NCBI RefSeq assembly: GCF_022811845.1
Contig: NZ_CP064267.1
Span: 62,001-126,000, forward strand
Origin: Bacillus pseudomycoides
GTDB lineage: Bacteria > Bacillota > Bacilli > Bacillales > Bacillaceae_G
DNA: 64,000 nucleotides
Direction: 5' to 3'
In this document: positions 56,740 through 64,000 of the stretch, in pieces
Position numbering within the stretch: position 1 is the stretch's first letter
How the letters are laid out: the number at the start of each line of letters is the position of its first letter
The notes under the pieces: generated by a model
What the model was told of the DNA's origin: nothing
The model's input: the letters and a program-made list of their open reading frames with translations, nothing else
Databases searched by the model: none
Program-made: the position numbers and the translations under genes

Positions 56740-56913
56740 TATATAGTAAGGTTAACATGATAAATTTTTAATCAACCATTTTTATAAAACCAATCTTAAA
56801 TCTATTGGAAAAGAAGCTATTTTGATTAATCTTTTTTCAAATTAGATTCTTTTATATTCCGTAGAGCGAGGGTGGGAGTAGATATTTTTAATCAAACTTT
56901 ATAATACATCACA
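56740..56913 (-). mobile_element. Mini-Tn7-like end E inserted in a reverse transcriptase gene
   Basis: Three inverted-type sites at about 56766, 56819 and 56885 (for example ATTTTGATTAATCTTTTTTC) with the usual 53-66 bp spacing; the last ends TTATAATACATCACA at 56913. The opposite, tandem-site end was not found upstream. The terminal TGT begins exactly after a Pro codon of the truncated reverse transcriptase, which fixes the boundary. The preceding 400 bp (56320-56740) hold no gene. Confidence 0.75.
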
Positions 56914-57129
56914 TGGAGCTAGGATTTCATGAGTGCCACCGCATTTTTTAGGAATTCCAAAGTGATGATATTGTTTATTCTTTTTCTTTTTGTAGAGGAT
57001 ATAATGTAGGTGAATTAGACTAATTTCAAGTATGTCACATACATCTCTACAATTTTCAAGTTTTCTAAATGAAGCTATCAAGGCTTCATCTGTTGCTTGT
57101 AGATCTATTTTGGCATTAAAGTATGACAT
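56899..57129 (-). pseudogene. N-terminal fragment of a bacterial reverse transcriptase
   Basis: 76 codons with a good start (GGAGATG upstream). The segment CDILEISLIHLHYILYKKKK, then YHHFGIPKKCGGTHEILAP, is the RT-0/RT-1 start of retron- and Abi-type reverse transcriptases (L.yily...Y..F.IPKK.GG.R.I.aP). After Pro72 the sequence is that of the mini-Tn7-like end (TGT GAT GTA TTA TAA), giving CDVL and a stop. The YADD catalytic region is not in this window. No msr/msd-like region fits in the 75 bp upstream. Confidence 0.72.
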
Positions 57130-57203
57130 TTATATACATCTCCAAATTTTCATAAGAAAGACTATGGGCAAAAACAAAAAAATAATAATAAACGAGGTTT
57201 CCT

Positions 57204-59192
57204 ATGGGTAAAAATTTTTCTATAAATGATATGCAAGAATTAGCATTAAAGCGCAATGGTACCTGTTTATCAAAGGAGTATATAAATGCAACAACCCATC
57301 TCTTATGGAAATGTCACAACCAGGAACATCCCCCATGGAAAGCAACACCCAATAAAATAAAGTCTGGGAGATGGTGCCCACGATGTGTTAGGGAAGAAAG
57401 TGCAAATAAACAAAGAAATACAATTGAACAAATGAGAAATTTAGCTATTCAAAAAAATGGAAAATGTTTATCAGAAAAATATATCAACCTCAAATCAAAG
57501 CTATTATGGGAGTGCAAAAAAGCACACAGATGGTATGCTTCACCTGGGAAAATTAAATCAGGTACATGGTGTCCTCAATGCGGTATAGAACATAGAGCTA
57601 ATTTAAGGCGTTCATCAATTGAAGAAATGCATAAAGTTGCTAAAAACTTCAATGGCGAATGTCTCTCAGATGTTTATATAAACAGTTCAACAAAATTAAT
57701 TTGGAAATGTGTGAAAGGACATGTTTTCAGAGCCCAACCCAATAATGTTAGATACGGTAAATGGTGTCCATTATGTAAAAATGAAAGAACTGCCTTAAGA
57801 TCTAGAATCCCATTTCTAAAAATTATTCAAACTATTGAAGAAAAGGGTGGTGAATGCTTAACACTTGAAACAGACTATGTGAGTGGTCAATCAAATCTTT
57901 TAATCAAATGTAAAGAGGGACACATTTGGTCTTCAAAGGCAGTAAACATCCGTCATGGGAGTTGGTGTCCTGTTTGTAGTGTAGGATTTAATGAGGAGCA
58001 AAAAATTGCTTTCGAATATCATGGTGTGCAACATTACGAATATATCGAGTTTTTTCATAAGGAAGAAAGACAATTTAAGGAACAAAAACAAAAAGATAGA
58101 ATTAAAAGGAAGATGTGTAAAGAAAAAGGTATCAAATTAATAACTGTACCCTATACTGTGGCTAAAAATGATGAACTTTTTGTCAAATTTATTGTCTATA
58201 GTCTAAAAAAACTAAATATATTTGTCTCAAACATCAATAAAATTGATTTCAAAAAACTAAATTACCAATTAAGTGAATTGAAAAAATTAAATTTAATTGC
58301 ACAATCCCATGGAGGAAAATGTTTATCTAACACCTACATTGGATCAGAGACAAAATTAAAATGGGAATGTGCTAAAGGACATGTTTGGGAAACAATTCCC
58401 TACCTAATAAAAAATGGTACGTGGTGCCCAGTATGTAGGAGTGGAAAATTAACAATTGAACAAATGAAAGAACTAGCAATTGAAAAGGGAGGAAAATGTT
58501 TATCTGATTCTTATATAAATAATGCGAGCAACCTCACCTGGCAATGTTCAAAAGGACATGTTTGGGAAGCTAGCCCGTACAGGATCATAACTGGTAGTTG
58601 GTGCTTAATTTGTAACCATCCACAAGGCTTATCTATTCAAGACGCACAAGAAATTGCCAAACTCCGTGGAGGAAAATGCTTATCTACTACGTATACTAAT
58701 TCAAAATTAAAATTAATGTGGCGTTGCTCAAAAGGTCATATATGGAGTAGCTCTATATCACCAATTAAAAAAGGCCATTGGTGTCCTAAATGTGGTGATG
58801 AAAGAACTGCTAAAAGCAGAAGATTAACTATTCAAGATGCACAAGAAATTGCCAATCTTCGTGGAGGTGAATGTTTATCCACTACATATATTAATTCAAA
58901 ATCAAAATTAACTTGGTGTTGTTCTGAGGGGCATATATGGAAAAGTGTCATAACATCAATAAAATCAGGAACATGGTGCCCTACTTGTAGTGGAACAGTA
59001 AAGCTATCGATTCAAGATATACAAAAGTATGCTAAGAAAAACACCGGAGAATGTTTGTCTACTTATTATAAAAACAACAGAGAGCCTTTGAAGTGGAAAT
59101 GTTTAAAATGTGACAGTTCATGGGAGCTGTCTTACGATAAAATGAAACGAAGAAAAAATTGGTGTAAACAATGTAAAATAAAACAACGGTAA
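57204..59192 (+). CDS. Nine-repeat zinc-ribbon protein with embedded nuclease-like domain
   Basis: 662 aa. Nine copies of a module of about 55 residues of the form GGKCLS-x2-Y...L-x-W-x-C-x2-GH-x-W...G-x-WCP-x-C (DUF4379-like probable zinc ribbon), four before and five after a central segment (about 265-335). The centre reads EQKIAFEYHGVQHYEYIEFF, then FKEQKQKDRIKRKMCKEKGI and LITVPY, the second half of a PD-(D/E)XK/Vsr-like nuclease fold; the first half, with the usual catalytic Asp, seems missing between CPVCSVGF and NEEQK. DNA binding and perhaps cleavage are likely; it may be a defence or homing-type protein. Its stop is one base from the IS240-type end. Confidence 0.72.
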   Translation: MGKNFSINDMQELALKRNGTCLSKEYINATTHLLWKCHNQEHPPWKATPNKIKSGRWCPRCVREESANKQRNTIEQMRNLAIQKNGKCLSEKYINLKSKLLWECKKAHRWYASPGKIKSGTWCPQCGIEHRANLRRSSIEEMHKVAKNFNGECLSDVYINSSTKLIWKCVKGHVFRAQPNNVRYGKWCPLCKNERTALRSRIPFLKIIQTIEEKGGECLTLETDYVSGQSNLLIKCKEGHIWSSKAVNIRHGSWCPVCSVGFNEEQKIAFEYHGVQHYEYIEFFHKEERQFKEQKQKDRIKRKMCKEKGIKLITVPYTVAKNDELFVKFIVYSLKKLNIFVSNINKIDFKKLNYQLSELKKLNLIAQSHGGKCLSNTYIGSETKLKWECAKGHVWETIPYLIKNGTWCPVCRSGKLTIEQMKELAIEKGGKCLSDSYINNASNLTWQCSKGHVWEASPYRIITGSWCLICNHPQGLSIQDAQEIAKLRGGKCLSTTYTNSKLKLMWRCSKGHIWSSSISPIKKGHWCPKCGDERTAKSRRLTIQDAQEIANLRGGECLSTTYINSKSKLTWCCSEGHIWKSVITSIKSGTWCPTCSGTVKLSIQDIQKYAKKNTGECLSTYYKNNREPLKWKCLKCDSSWELSYDKMKRRKNWCKQCKIKQR

Positions 59193-59193
59193 A

Positions 59194-59229
59194 GGTTCTG
59201 GTGCAAAAATCATTTGATAGAGACATAGA
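59194..59229 (+). mobile_element. IS240-like end remnant
   Basis: 36 bp, GGTTCTGGTGCAAAAATCAT through GAGACATAGA, identical to the inner-reading right end at 51758-51793 but inverted. It is cut at 59229, exactly where element F begins with TGT. Together with the full IS at 50.9 kb it brackets 51.8-59.2 kb. Confidence 0.85.
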
Positions 59230-59794
59230 TGTTAGTTTGAAACAAAGCTGAACTATTTATAAAAAAGTCGCACCGTTTATAAAAAGTTGTACCGTTTTTT
59301 TATGATGAATTGAAATCTGTCTGTGACTTCGTTTTTTTTCTTATTGAGCTATCAGAGAAAATTAGTTTAATTACTAAATTAAGGGAAATTTGGTATTGTT
59401 GTTATATTAGTTCATAAACAAGGAGCTGTGAAAATGACATATCAGTTCGTTTTAACATTTATTGTTACTTTGATATTTATAGCAGTAATCGGCTTTATAG
59501 TTAATACCTACTTGTTTAAAGGAAAAGAAAACAAAGGAAAAGTATTTGTTATCTACCTTGTTCAAAGTTTTATAATTACAGTTCTTCTTACTTGGTTTAT
59601 CTAGAGGTGAATTCATTAACAGGTGCTGTATTTGAACAAACAACACAAAAATGATTTAACTTTTTTATAAAAAAATAATTCGTTAGAATATTTTAAGAGC
59701 ATGTTTTGATCAATCTTTTTTTAAACATGCTCTTTCTTTTTGTTCGTTTATCACGGTTATTTGCATTAATTTGAACAAACTTTATTCTAGAACA
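59230..59794 (+). mobile_element. Mini-Tn7-like element F (small membrane protein cargo)
   Basis: Begins TGTTAGTTTGAAACAAAG, with three tandem units (TTTATAAAAAAGTCGCACCG is the second). The other end has inverted sites at about 59651, 59704 and 59769 and finishes TTTATTCTAGAACA at 59794. The middle one lies in the loop of a terminator stem (GAGCATGTTT/AAACATGCTC). 565 bp with one small gene. Flanks do not match as a 5-bp duplication. Confidence 0.8.
59434..59604 (+). CDS. Small two-helix membrane protein (cargo of element F)
   Basis: 56 aa; AAGGAGCTG seven bases before the ATG. Two hydrophobic helices (about 5-26 and 38-55, FVLTFIVTLIFIAVIGFIV and VFVIYLVQSFIITVLL) joined by KGKENKGK. Similar in plan to the proteins at 14555 and 16475, not in sequence. 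Function unknown. Confidence 0.65.
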   Translation: MTYQFVLTFIVTLIFIAVIGFIVNTYLFKGKENKGKVFVIYLVQSFIITVLLTWFI

Positions 59795-59829
59795 ACTTCA
59801 AGGAGAAAATTGTAAGGATAAGTTTCCAT

Positions 59830-60030
59830 TTACATCCAAAAATCTTCAAAATCTACATTGTAACCTTTTCTTTTCAAAGCCTTGACTATCTTCTGTCCGT
59901 TTCCTAAAGACGGCTTATACTCATTCGATCGAGAAATACGACTAATTGTATTTTGATTTACTCCGCTCCATTCCCTCAGGTCGGTTTGTGATATTTCGTT
60001 TCTTCGTAAAAATTTTCCGAACTTAGACAT
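59830..60030 (-). CDS. Xre-like HTH regulator
   Basis: 66 aa from ATG 60030 (AGGGAAG upstream); a TTG at 60099 would add 23 residues without a ribosome site. HTH seen in ISQTDLREWSGVNQNTISRI, then a C-terminal KALKRKGYNVDFEDFWM. Divergent from the FtsK-like gene, so probably its regulator. Confidence 0.8.
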   Translation of the reverse strand: MSKFGKFLRRNEISQTDLREWSGVNQNTISRISRSNEYKPSLGNGQKIVKALKRKGYNVDFEDFWM

Positions 60031-60363
60031 TGGCTTCCCTAGTCCAAACACTTTAAACACTCCTGTTCTGACAAGATTATTTGTTCTTATCTTCGCCAAA
60101 GTTTATTTTTTTTAAACAAAAGTGTTAATAATGTACAAACCGCACCGAATACTCTTTACCATACCAAACAAATTACGAATCTCGTTGCTAATCTGATAGC
60201 CTTTTAAAACTTCATTTCACCTATTCCGAATAGAATTCCTCCACAGAACGGTACTTCAGACATTGCAAGTTTACTATTTTCAATGATTCATAGTTGTTTT
60301 TATCTTCTTCTAATCTACAGGGACTATTCTCTATGAGAATACTAAAAGGAGGTGGTGGTGCTC

Positions 60364-61701
60364 ATGATATTTGAGTTAGTAAGTTCAGCTGCAGTTGGCG
60401 GTGTAATTCTTTTCTCGAAAATGCACCAAAAAGGAGCAACAAATGATGCTTCTAAAATCCAGCGTATTTGTGCTAGCTGCGGATTGAAAGTGAAAGAAGG
60501 GAAAGATATTCGAACTATACAACTGCTTCGTAAGACAAGAAGTGAGTGGGGCGTGGAATATGCGTACAGGATCCCTCTTGGTCTTAGCTTCTCCGACTTC
60601 GAACAAAAAATACAGCATTTAGAGGACGGATTAAATCACAAAAGCAAGGTGTATGATTTTAAGCTATCAGACTTCAAATCTCTTCGTTTAAGAAAAGATA
60701 TCTTAAAACAAACACAAAACATCATAAACAAGAAAAAATGCGTTAGAAAGGAAATAGAGCTGTCTTATGATGGTTTATTGAAAATACGAGTTTATGCGAA
60801 AGGTATTCCTGAATTTGTTCAGTTTGAAGAAAGCATACTGAATAAGTGCAAGGGTTGGCAAATACCGCTGGGATTTACACGAGACAAGATGATAAAGCAT
60901 GATTTCGAGCAGATTCCGCATTTCATAGTCGGAGGAACTACTAGGTATGGCAAATCAGTGTTTTTAAAAAATGTAATTACTTCGCTGATTTATAGGAAAT
61001 CGGATGAAGTAAAATTCACTCTTATCGATTTAAAGGGTGGTCTCGCTTCTAACCGATTCAAAGACGTAAAGCAAGTCGAATCAGTTGCGAAAAACGCATA
61101 CGAAGCCCTTGCGGTTCTAAGTGGTATACGAAATCAATTGAATAGTAGAATGGACCCATTTCTCGAAAAGGGATACGAAGATGTAAAAGAATCAAATTTA
61201 GCAGAACGACATTTTATCATAATTGATGAAGCAGCAGAGATTGCTAGTACGGGAGTACCAGACAAAGAAGAGAAGAAAATACGAATTGAGTGCGAGAGGA
61301 TTATTTCGGACATCGCAAGGCGTGGTGCTGGCGTTGGTTATAGATTGATATTTTGTACACAGTACGCCACATCCGATGTTTTACCACGACAAGTAAAGCA
61401 GAATACCGATGCACGGTTATGCTTCAAATTACAAACTGAAATAGCTTCACAGGTTGTTTTGGGGGAAGGTAATACAGAAGCGGCGCATTTACCTTTTATA
61501 AAGGGAAGAGCGGTGTATATGACGGATAAACAGCAAATTGTGCAAACCCCATTTATCGATAACAAGCAAATAGATAACATCATAAAGCCACACATCAATA
61601 TACGAGCACGAAAGGAGCATGAGAATGCAAAAACTAGCCATGAAGGAAGCCAGAACAGAAAGCATACTTTGGAGTTTGAGGAAATTGGGATTCTTGACTA
61701 G
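60364..61701 (+). CDS. FtsK/SpoIIIE-type DNA translocase
   Basis: 445 aa from ATG 60364 (AAAGGAGGTGG upstream). One N-terminal hydrophobic stretch, then the motor: Walker A VGGTTRYGKSVF (about 195-206), FTLIDLKGGLASNRF, Walker B HFIIIDEAAEIAS and the FtsK-type IFCTQYATSDVLPRQVKQNT. Shorter than chromosomal SpoIIIE, like plasmid or ICE proteins (ConQ/TcpA type) that move DNA in conjugation or mobilisation. Overlaps the following relaxation-family gene. Confidence 0.88.
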   Translation: MIFELVSSAAVGGVILFSKMHQKGATNDASKIQRICASCGLKVKEGKDIRTIQLLRKTRSEWGVEYAYRIPLGLSFSDFEQKIQHLEDGLNHKSKVYDFKLSDFKSLRLRKDILKQTQNIINKKKCVRKEIELSYDGLLKIRVYAKGIPEFVQFEESILNKCKGWQIPLGFTRDKMIKHDFEQIPHFIVGGTTRYGKSVFLKNVITSLIYRKSDEVKFTLIDLKGGLASNRFKDVKQVESVAKNAYEALAVLSGIRNQLNSRMDPFLEKGYEDVKESNLAERHFIIIDEAAEIASTGVPDKEEKKIRIECERIISDIARRGAGVGYRLIFCTQYATSDVLPRQVKQNTDARLCFKLQTEIASQVVLGEGNTEAAHLPFIKGRAVYMTDKQQIVQTPFIDNKQIDNIIKPHINIRARKEHENAKTSHEGSQNRKHTLEFEEIGILD

Positions 61702-62215
61702 GAAACAAATACAAGTGTTGCACAATCTTGGCGGAGACAGAAACGCTTCCCGTGTTATGAAAGACCTCGAAGAATATGTATCTAGCTTCAGAGATACGGA
61801 AAAAGTTTACTATCTCAATAAAGAAGGGCGTGAGCGTATTGGGAGTAAGAAGGTTCTCAAACGGTCTAATCAGTTCCGTCACTATATCAAGCGGAATGAT
61901 ATCTACATTGCATATGGTTGCCCTGGTACGTGGAAACAGGAAGTGAAAATGAACGTGAAAGGTATCGTTTCTATAATTGCAGATGCACTTTTTTCCGAAA
62001 ACGGAAAATACCACATTGTAGAGGTAGATCATGAGCAAAAGATGAGTGCGAACCGCGTGAAGATGCAGAAGTACAGAAAGTTGATTGACTGTAATGTATT
62101 TGAGAAACCACCAAAGTTTATTTGGTACACCACGACAGAATATAGAAGAAAGCAATTGCAGAAGCTTTGCGAGGGTTTAAACTGCAACATATTCACGGTT
62201 ACTGATTTCCATTAA
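61625..62215 (+). CDS. Replication-relaxation family protein
   Basis: 196 aa from ATG 61625 (AAAGGAG seven bases upstream), overlapping the FtsK-like gene by 77 bp. N-terminal HTH (ILWSLRKLGFLTRKQIQVLH), then IIADALFSENGKYHIVEVDH with the PD/EVDH-like nuclease motif. Intact relative of the broken gene at 23.7 kb; in both cases it sits with a DNA translocase, which suggests joint action at a transfer origin. Confidence 0.82.
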   Translation: MQKLAMKEARTESILWSLRKLGFLTRKQIQVLHNLGGDRNASRVMKDLEEYVSSFRDTEKVYYLNKEGRERIGSKKVLKRSNQFRHYIKRNDIYIAYGCPGTWKQEVKMNVKGIVSIIADALFSENGKYHIVEVDHEQKMSANRVKMQKYRKLIDCNVFEKPPKFIWYTTTEYRRKQLQKLCEGLNCNIFTVTDFH

Positions 62216-62233
62216 AAATAAGGAGTGGTCCAC

Positions 62234-62662
62234 ATGACAACTGAGACAATGAGCATCAAAGATTTTATGGATGGTAACTATGGAGCGAAGAAAAAGTGGA
62301 GCTTGTTTAAAAAGAAAGCAAAGAAATACGCACCTGTGGCGGTGCGCGTTGGTCTTGTGATCGGTAGTGCTATTATATTCAGTAATATTATAGATATTCC
62401 ACATGGATTTGCTGCTAGTCCTGATACAGATGTAAATGAGGTATTCAAAGATGCTCAATCAACAGATGGAAAGTTTAAAAATTATATAGATGGTCAACTG
62501 TATAACAGGATTGTAAATGCATTTGAACCAGTAATCTTTTTAATCAAAGCAGTCTCATATCCAATTGCATCCGTTGTGGCGTTATGCGGTGGGCTGTTTA
62601 TTATGGTTGGTAGCCAAGAACGGGGATTCTCCCTTATTTCAAGGGCGGGAATTGGCTATATC
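62234..62662 (+). pseudogene. Truncated membrane protein of the transfer module
   Basis: From ATG 62234 (AAGGAGTGG upstream): basic N terminus, a hydrophobic signal-like helix (VRVGLVIGSAIIFSNIID, cleavage near GFAA-S), and two further helices, SYPIASVVALCGGLFIMVG being one. The plan resembles small channel/pilin-like proteins downstream of FtsK-like genes. At about 62660 the sequence changes to a reversed TnpB remnant, which adds VVFDDFSRKLM and a stop. Confidence 0.7.
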
Positions 62663-63200
62663 GTGGTTTTTGATGATTTCAGTAGAAAGCTTATGTAAGT
62701 AATCAGCTCTTGCATTGGAAATTCTTTCATGAATACGAGCAACCTTTACACGTTGTTTATTCCAGTTCGAAGAACCTTTCGTTCTTCTGGAAAGGATACG
62801 CTGTGCTTTCGCTAACTTTTCTTCTAACTATACGGAAGAATTTAGGGTTCTTGTATGTTGTACCATCAGAAAGAATGGCGAAATCTTTTAATCCAACATC
62901 AATTCCACAAGTGGATTCCGTTTTAGGCATTTCTTGTACCTCTGTTTCGACGAGGATAGATACAAAGTATCTACCACTGGGGTTACGTCGAATTGTTGCA
63001 TTTAAAATACGACCTTCTACTTCACGACTTTTGGCAAAGCGAACAAGGCCAAGTTTCGGTAATTTCATTTTGTTACCTACAATCGCAATATTACCGTTCG
63101 TTTGCTTGGTTGTGTAGGATTGAACTTTATTCTTTTTAGACTTGAATCGTGGAATATCATTCTGTTTCTTGAAAAAACGTGAAAAGGCATCTGCGAGGTA
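62660..63200 (-). pseudogene. TnpB remnant (IS200/IS605 family)
   Basis: Minus-strand frame DAFSRFFKKQNDIPRFKSKK to the RuvC-I motif STCGIDVGLKDFAILSDG, then a frameshift near 62830, after which KLAKAQRILSRRTKGSSNWN and ARADYLHKLSTEIIKNHDI continue in another frame until 62660. The rest of RuvC and the zinc finger are missing, and so is the start. Nuclease-dead relic. Its upstream edge abuts a mini-Tn7-like terminus. Confidence 0.85.
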
Positions 63201-63231
63201 TTTTTTAATCAAACTTTATTCGAAACCTACA
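63201..63231 (-). repeat. Solitary mini-Tn7-like terminus
   Basis: GAAACCTACA preceded by TTTAATCAAACTTTATTC, the same terminus as 31010-31039, ending at 63231. No partner end in the window. Confidence 0.7.
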
Positions 63232-63314
63232 ACTAGAAATGATATGATTGCATTGTCAATATTATCTAATTATTAAAATGCGATATACGGAAACGGCAAA
63301 GGGGAGGAGAAATT

Positions 63315-63836
63315 ATGGGCTTTTTTAGTAGGTTTTTCAAAAAGGTGGAACAAGTAAACGAACGTGAGGCAACCCTCAATGAATTAAATGAAGAACTATA
63401 TGTTGAATCTCCAATAGAAGAAGCAAATAGTTATTGGGTATCAATGGCACAAAATTTAATTGTCAATACTGTAAAGGCTGCTGACAATAATGTGGAACGC
63501 GCTTTTATTTTGGTTAACTTTAAAAAAGGTGAAGCTTCTTTTGATATTTTCTATCAAATTAATGGACAATTGTATTTTTGGAATCAGTTAGAAGATCAGG
63601 CGATTAGAGAAAGAATTAAGAACGAGTTGTTACCTCAAGCTTCGGAAGTTTCAGATGCAGTAAACCAGTAATTCCATGAAGCGGAACATCCTACAATCTC
63701 GTTTGCAGAATTGCAATTTGAATGGGAAACAAAGGCCTGGTTTTCACACATCATCTGGGAAGACGACCCCGCCTCTCAATTACCAAAAGCTCAAATATTA
63801 AACGAATGGTTCAGCCTAATCAAAAAGGAAACTTAG
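63315..63836 (+). pseudogene. Immunity-like (YezG/DUF600-type?) protein with in-frame TAA
   Basis: ATG 63315 behind GGGGAGGAG. Frame: GFFSRFFKKVEQVNEREA..., SYWVSMAQNLIVNTVKAADN, FDIFYQINGQLYFWNQLED, then SDAVNQ-TAA (63669-63671), and in the same frame FHEAEHPTISFAELQFEWET and AWFSHIIWEDDP to a TAG at 63834. The joined 173-codon protein resembles DUF600-like immunity proteins of contact-dependent toxins; no toxin gene is in view. One nonsense change (probably from a Tyr codon). Confidence 0.6.
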
Positions 63837-63922
63837 AATAAACCACTTGATAGTGATACAAAATTTTCTTGGTATCCATCAATCTCTTAAAAATCTAACA
63901 GTATTTGAAAAAAGGGATATCG

Positions 63923-64000
63923 TTGAAATCATTTGATAGATTTAAAAGGAAGAAAGACTATCACAACACGAAAAGTATTGTAGAAGAACTCGAAATTTTG
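63923..64000 (+). CDS. Start of an unidentified gene, cut by window end
   Basis: 26 codons from a TTG with AAAGGG five bases upstream: a very basic start (KSFDRFKRKKDYHNTKSIVE) then ELEIL. Too short to classify; may be a further immunity- or toxin-type gene. Confidence 0.35.
   Translation, partial: MKSFDRFKRKKDYHNTKSIVEELEIL

Noticed and set aside
57000..57204. Complete retron (msr-msd plus reverse transcriptase)
   Set aside because: Only 75 bp separate the fragment's start from the divergent gene, with no inverted repeat typical of msr-msd, and the catalytic half is missing.
62710..63117. 135-codon plus-strand frame
   Set aside because: Antisense shadow of the TnpB remnant, which has clear family motifs on the other strand.

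Overview
The window reads as a large, low-GC plasmid (or plasmid-like region) of the Bacillus cereus/thuringiensis group. The evidence is a TubZ-type tubulin partition locus, two sets of DNA-transfer ATPases paired with replication-relaxation proteins, IS240-like and IS608-like insertion sequences, a bacillolysin, AT-rich codon use and many TTG/GTG starts behind strong ribosome binding sites. No chromosomal housekeeping block, rRNA or tRNA was seen.

Layout. (1) 0-12.7 kb: metal and metalloid resistance. An arsR-acr3-arsC-arsD-arsA operon runs leftwards and leaves the window inside arsA. Beside it is a CmtR-like sensor with a CadA-type P1B ATPase carrying five CC pairs at its N terminus, a Sco1-like gene broken by one TGA, and a PCYCGC lipoprotein. 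A second ArsR-controlled set follows (ArsN-like acetyltransferase, MFS exporter, small protein, flavoprotein, arsR), with four near-identical ArsR-type palindromes. (2) 12.7-16.7 kb: decayed genes (a Toprim primase-like gene with a frameshift, a VOC fragment, a secreted repeat protein) and small membrane proteins. (3) 16.7-23.2 kb: plasmid partition (MerR-like TubY candidate, tubZ, tubR, repeat-rich candidate tubC). (4) 23.7-28.3 kb: replication-relaxation gene and a VirD4/TraG-like coupling ATPase. (5) 28.3-37.4 kb: a mosaic of small mobile cassettes and an array of 13 iterons shared by two large replication-like proteins (559 and 562 aa). (6) 40-47 kb: enoyl-CoA hydratase and a proline set: proC, and a T-box-controlled proBA that is richer in GC than its surroundings. 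(7) 47-51 kb: small accessory genes. (8) 50.9-59.2 kb: a segment bounded by an IS240-like element and a second IS240-type end, carrying a bacillolysin, a DUF2975/HTH/DUF4153 operon, a reverse transcriptase fragment and a nine-repeat zinc-ribbon nuclease-like protein. (9) 59.8-64 kb: a second transfer module (HTH, FtsK-like, replication-relaxation, truncated membrane protein), a TnpB remnant and an immunity-like gene.

The most interesting structure is a family of small elements between 28 and 63 kb. Each begins TGT and ends ACA. One end carries 2-4 tandem sites with a 20-bp period; the other carries three similar sites about 55-70 bp apart in inverted orientation. The best copy (35530-36499, carrying a DinB-like gene) sits in a repeated sequence, so the empty site can be reconstructed, and it shows a 5-bp duplication (ATATA). 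TGT/ACA ends, 5-bp duplication and a tandem-versus-spaced site layout match Tn7/TnsB-type transposons. I read these as non-autonomous mini-Tn7-like cargo cassettes moved by a transposase not present here. One copy ends exactly inside a reverse transcriptase gene.

Decay is widespread: at least ten genes are broken by a single stop codon, a one-base frameshift or a truncation, while the partition, transfer ATPase, arsenic, cadmium and proline genes look intact.
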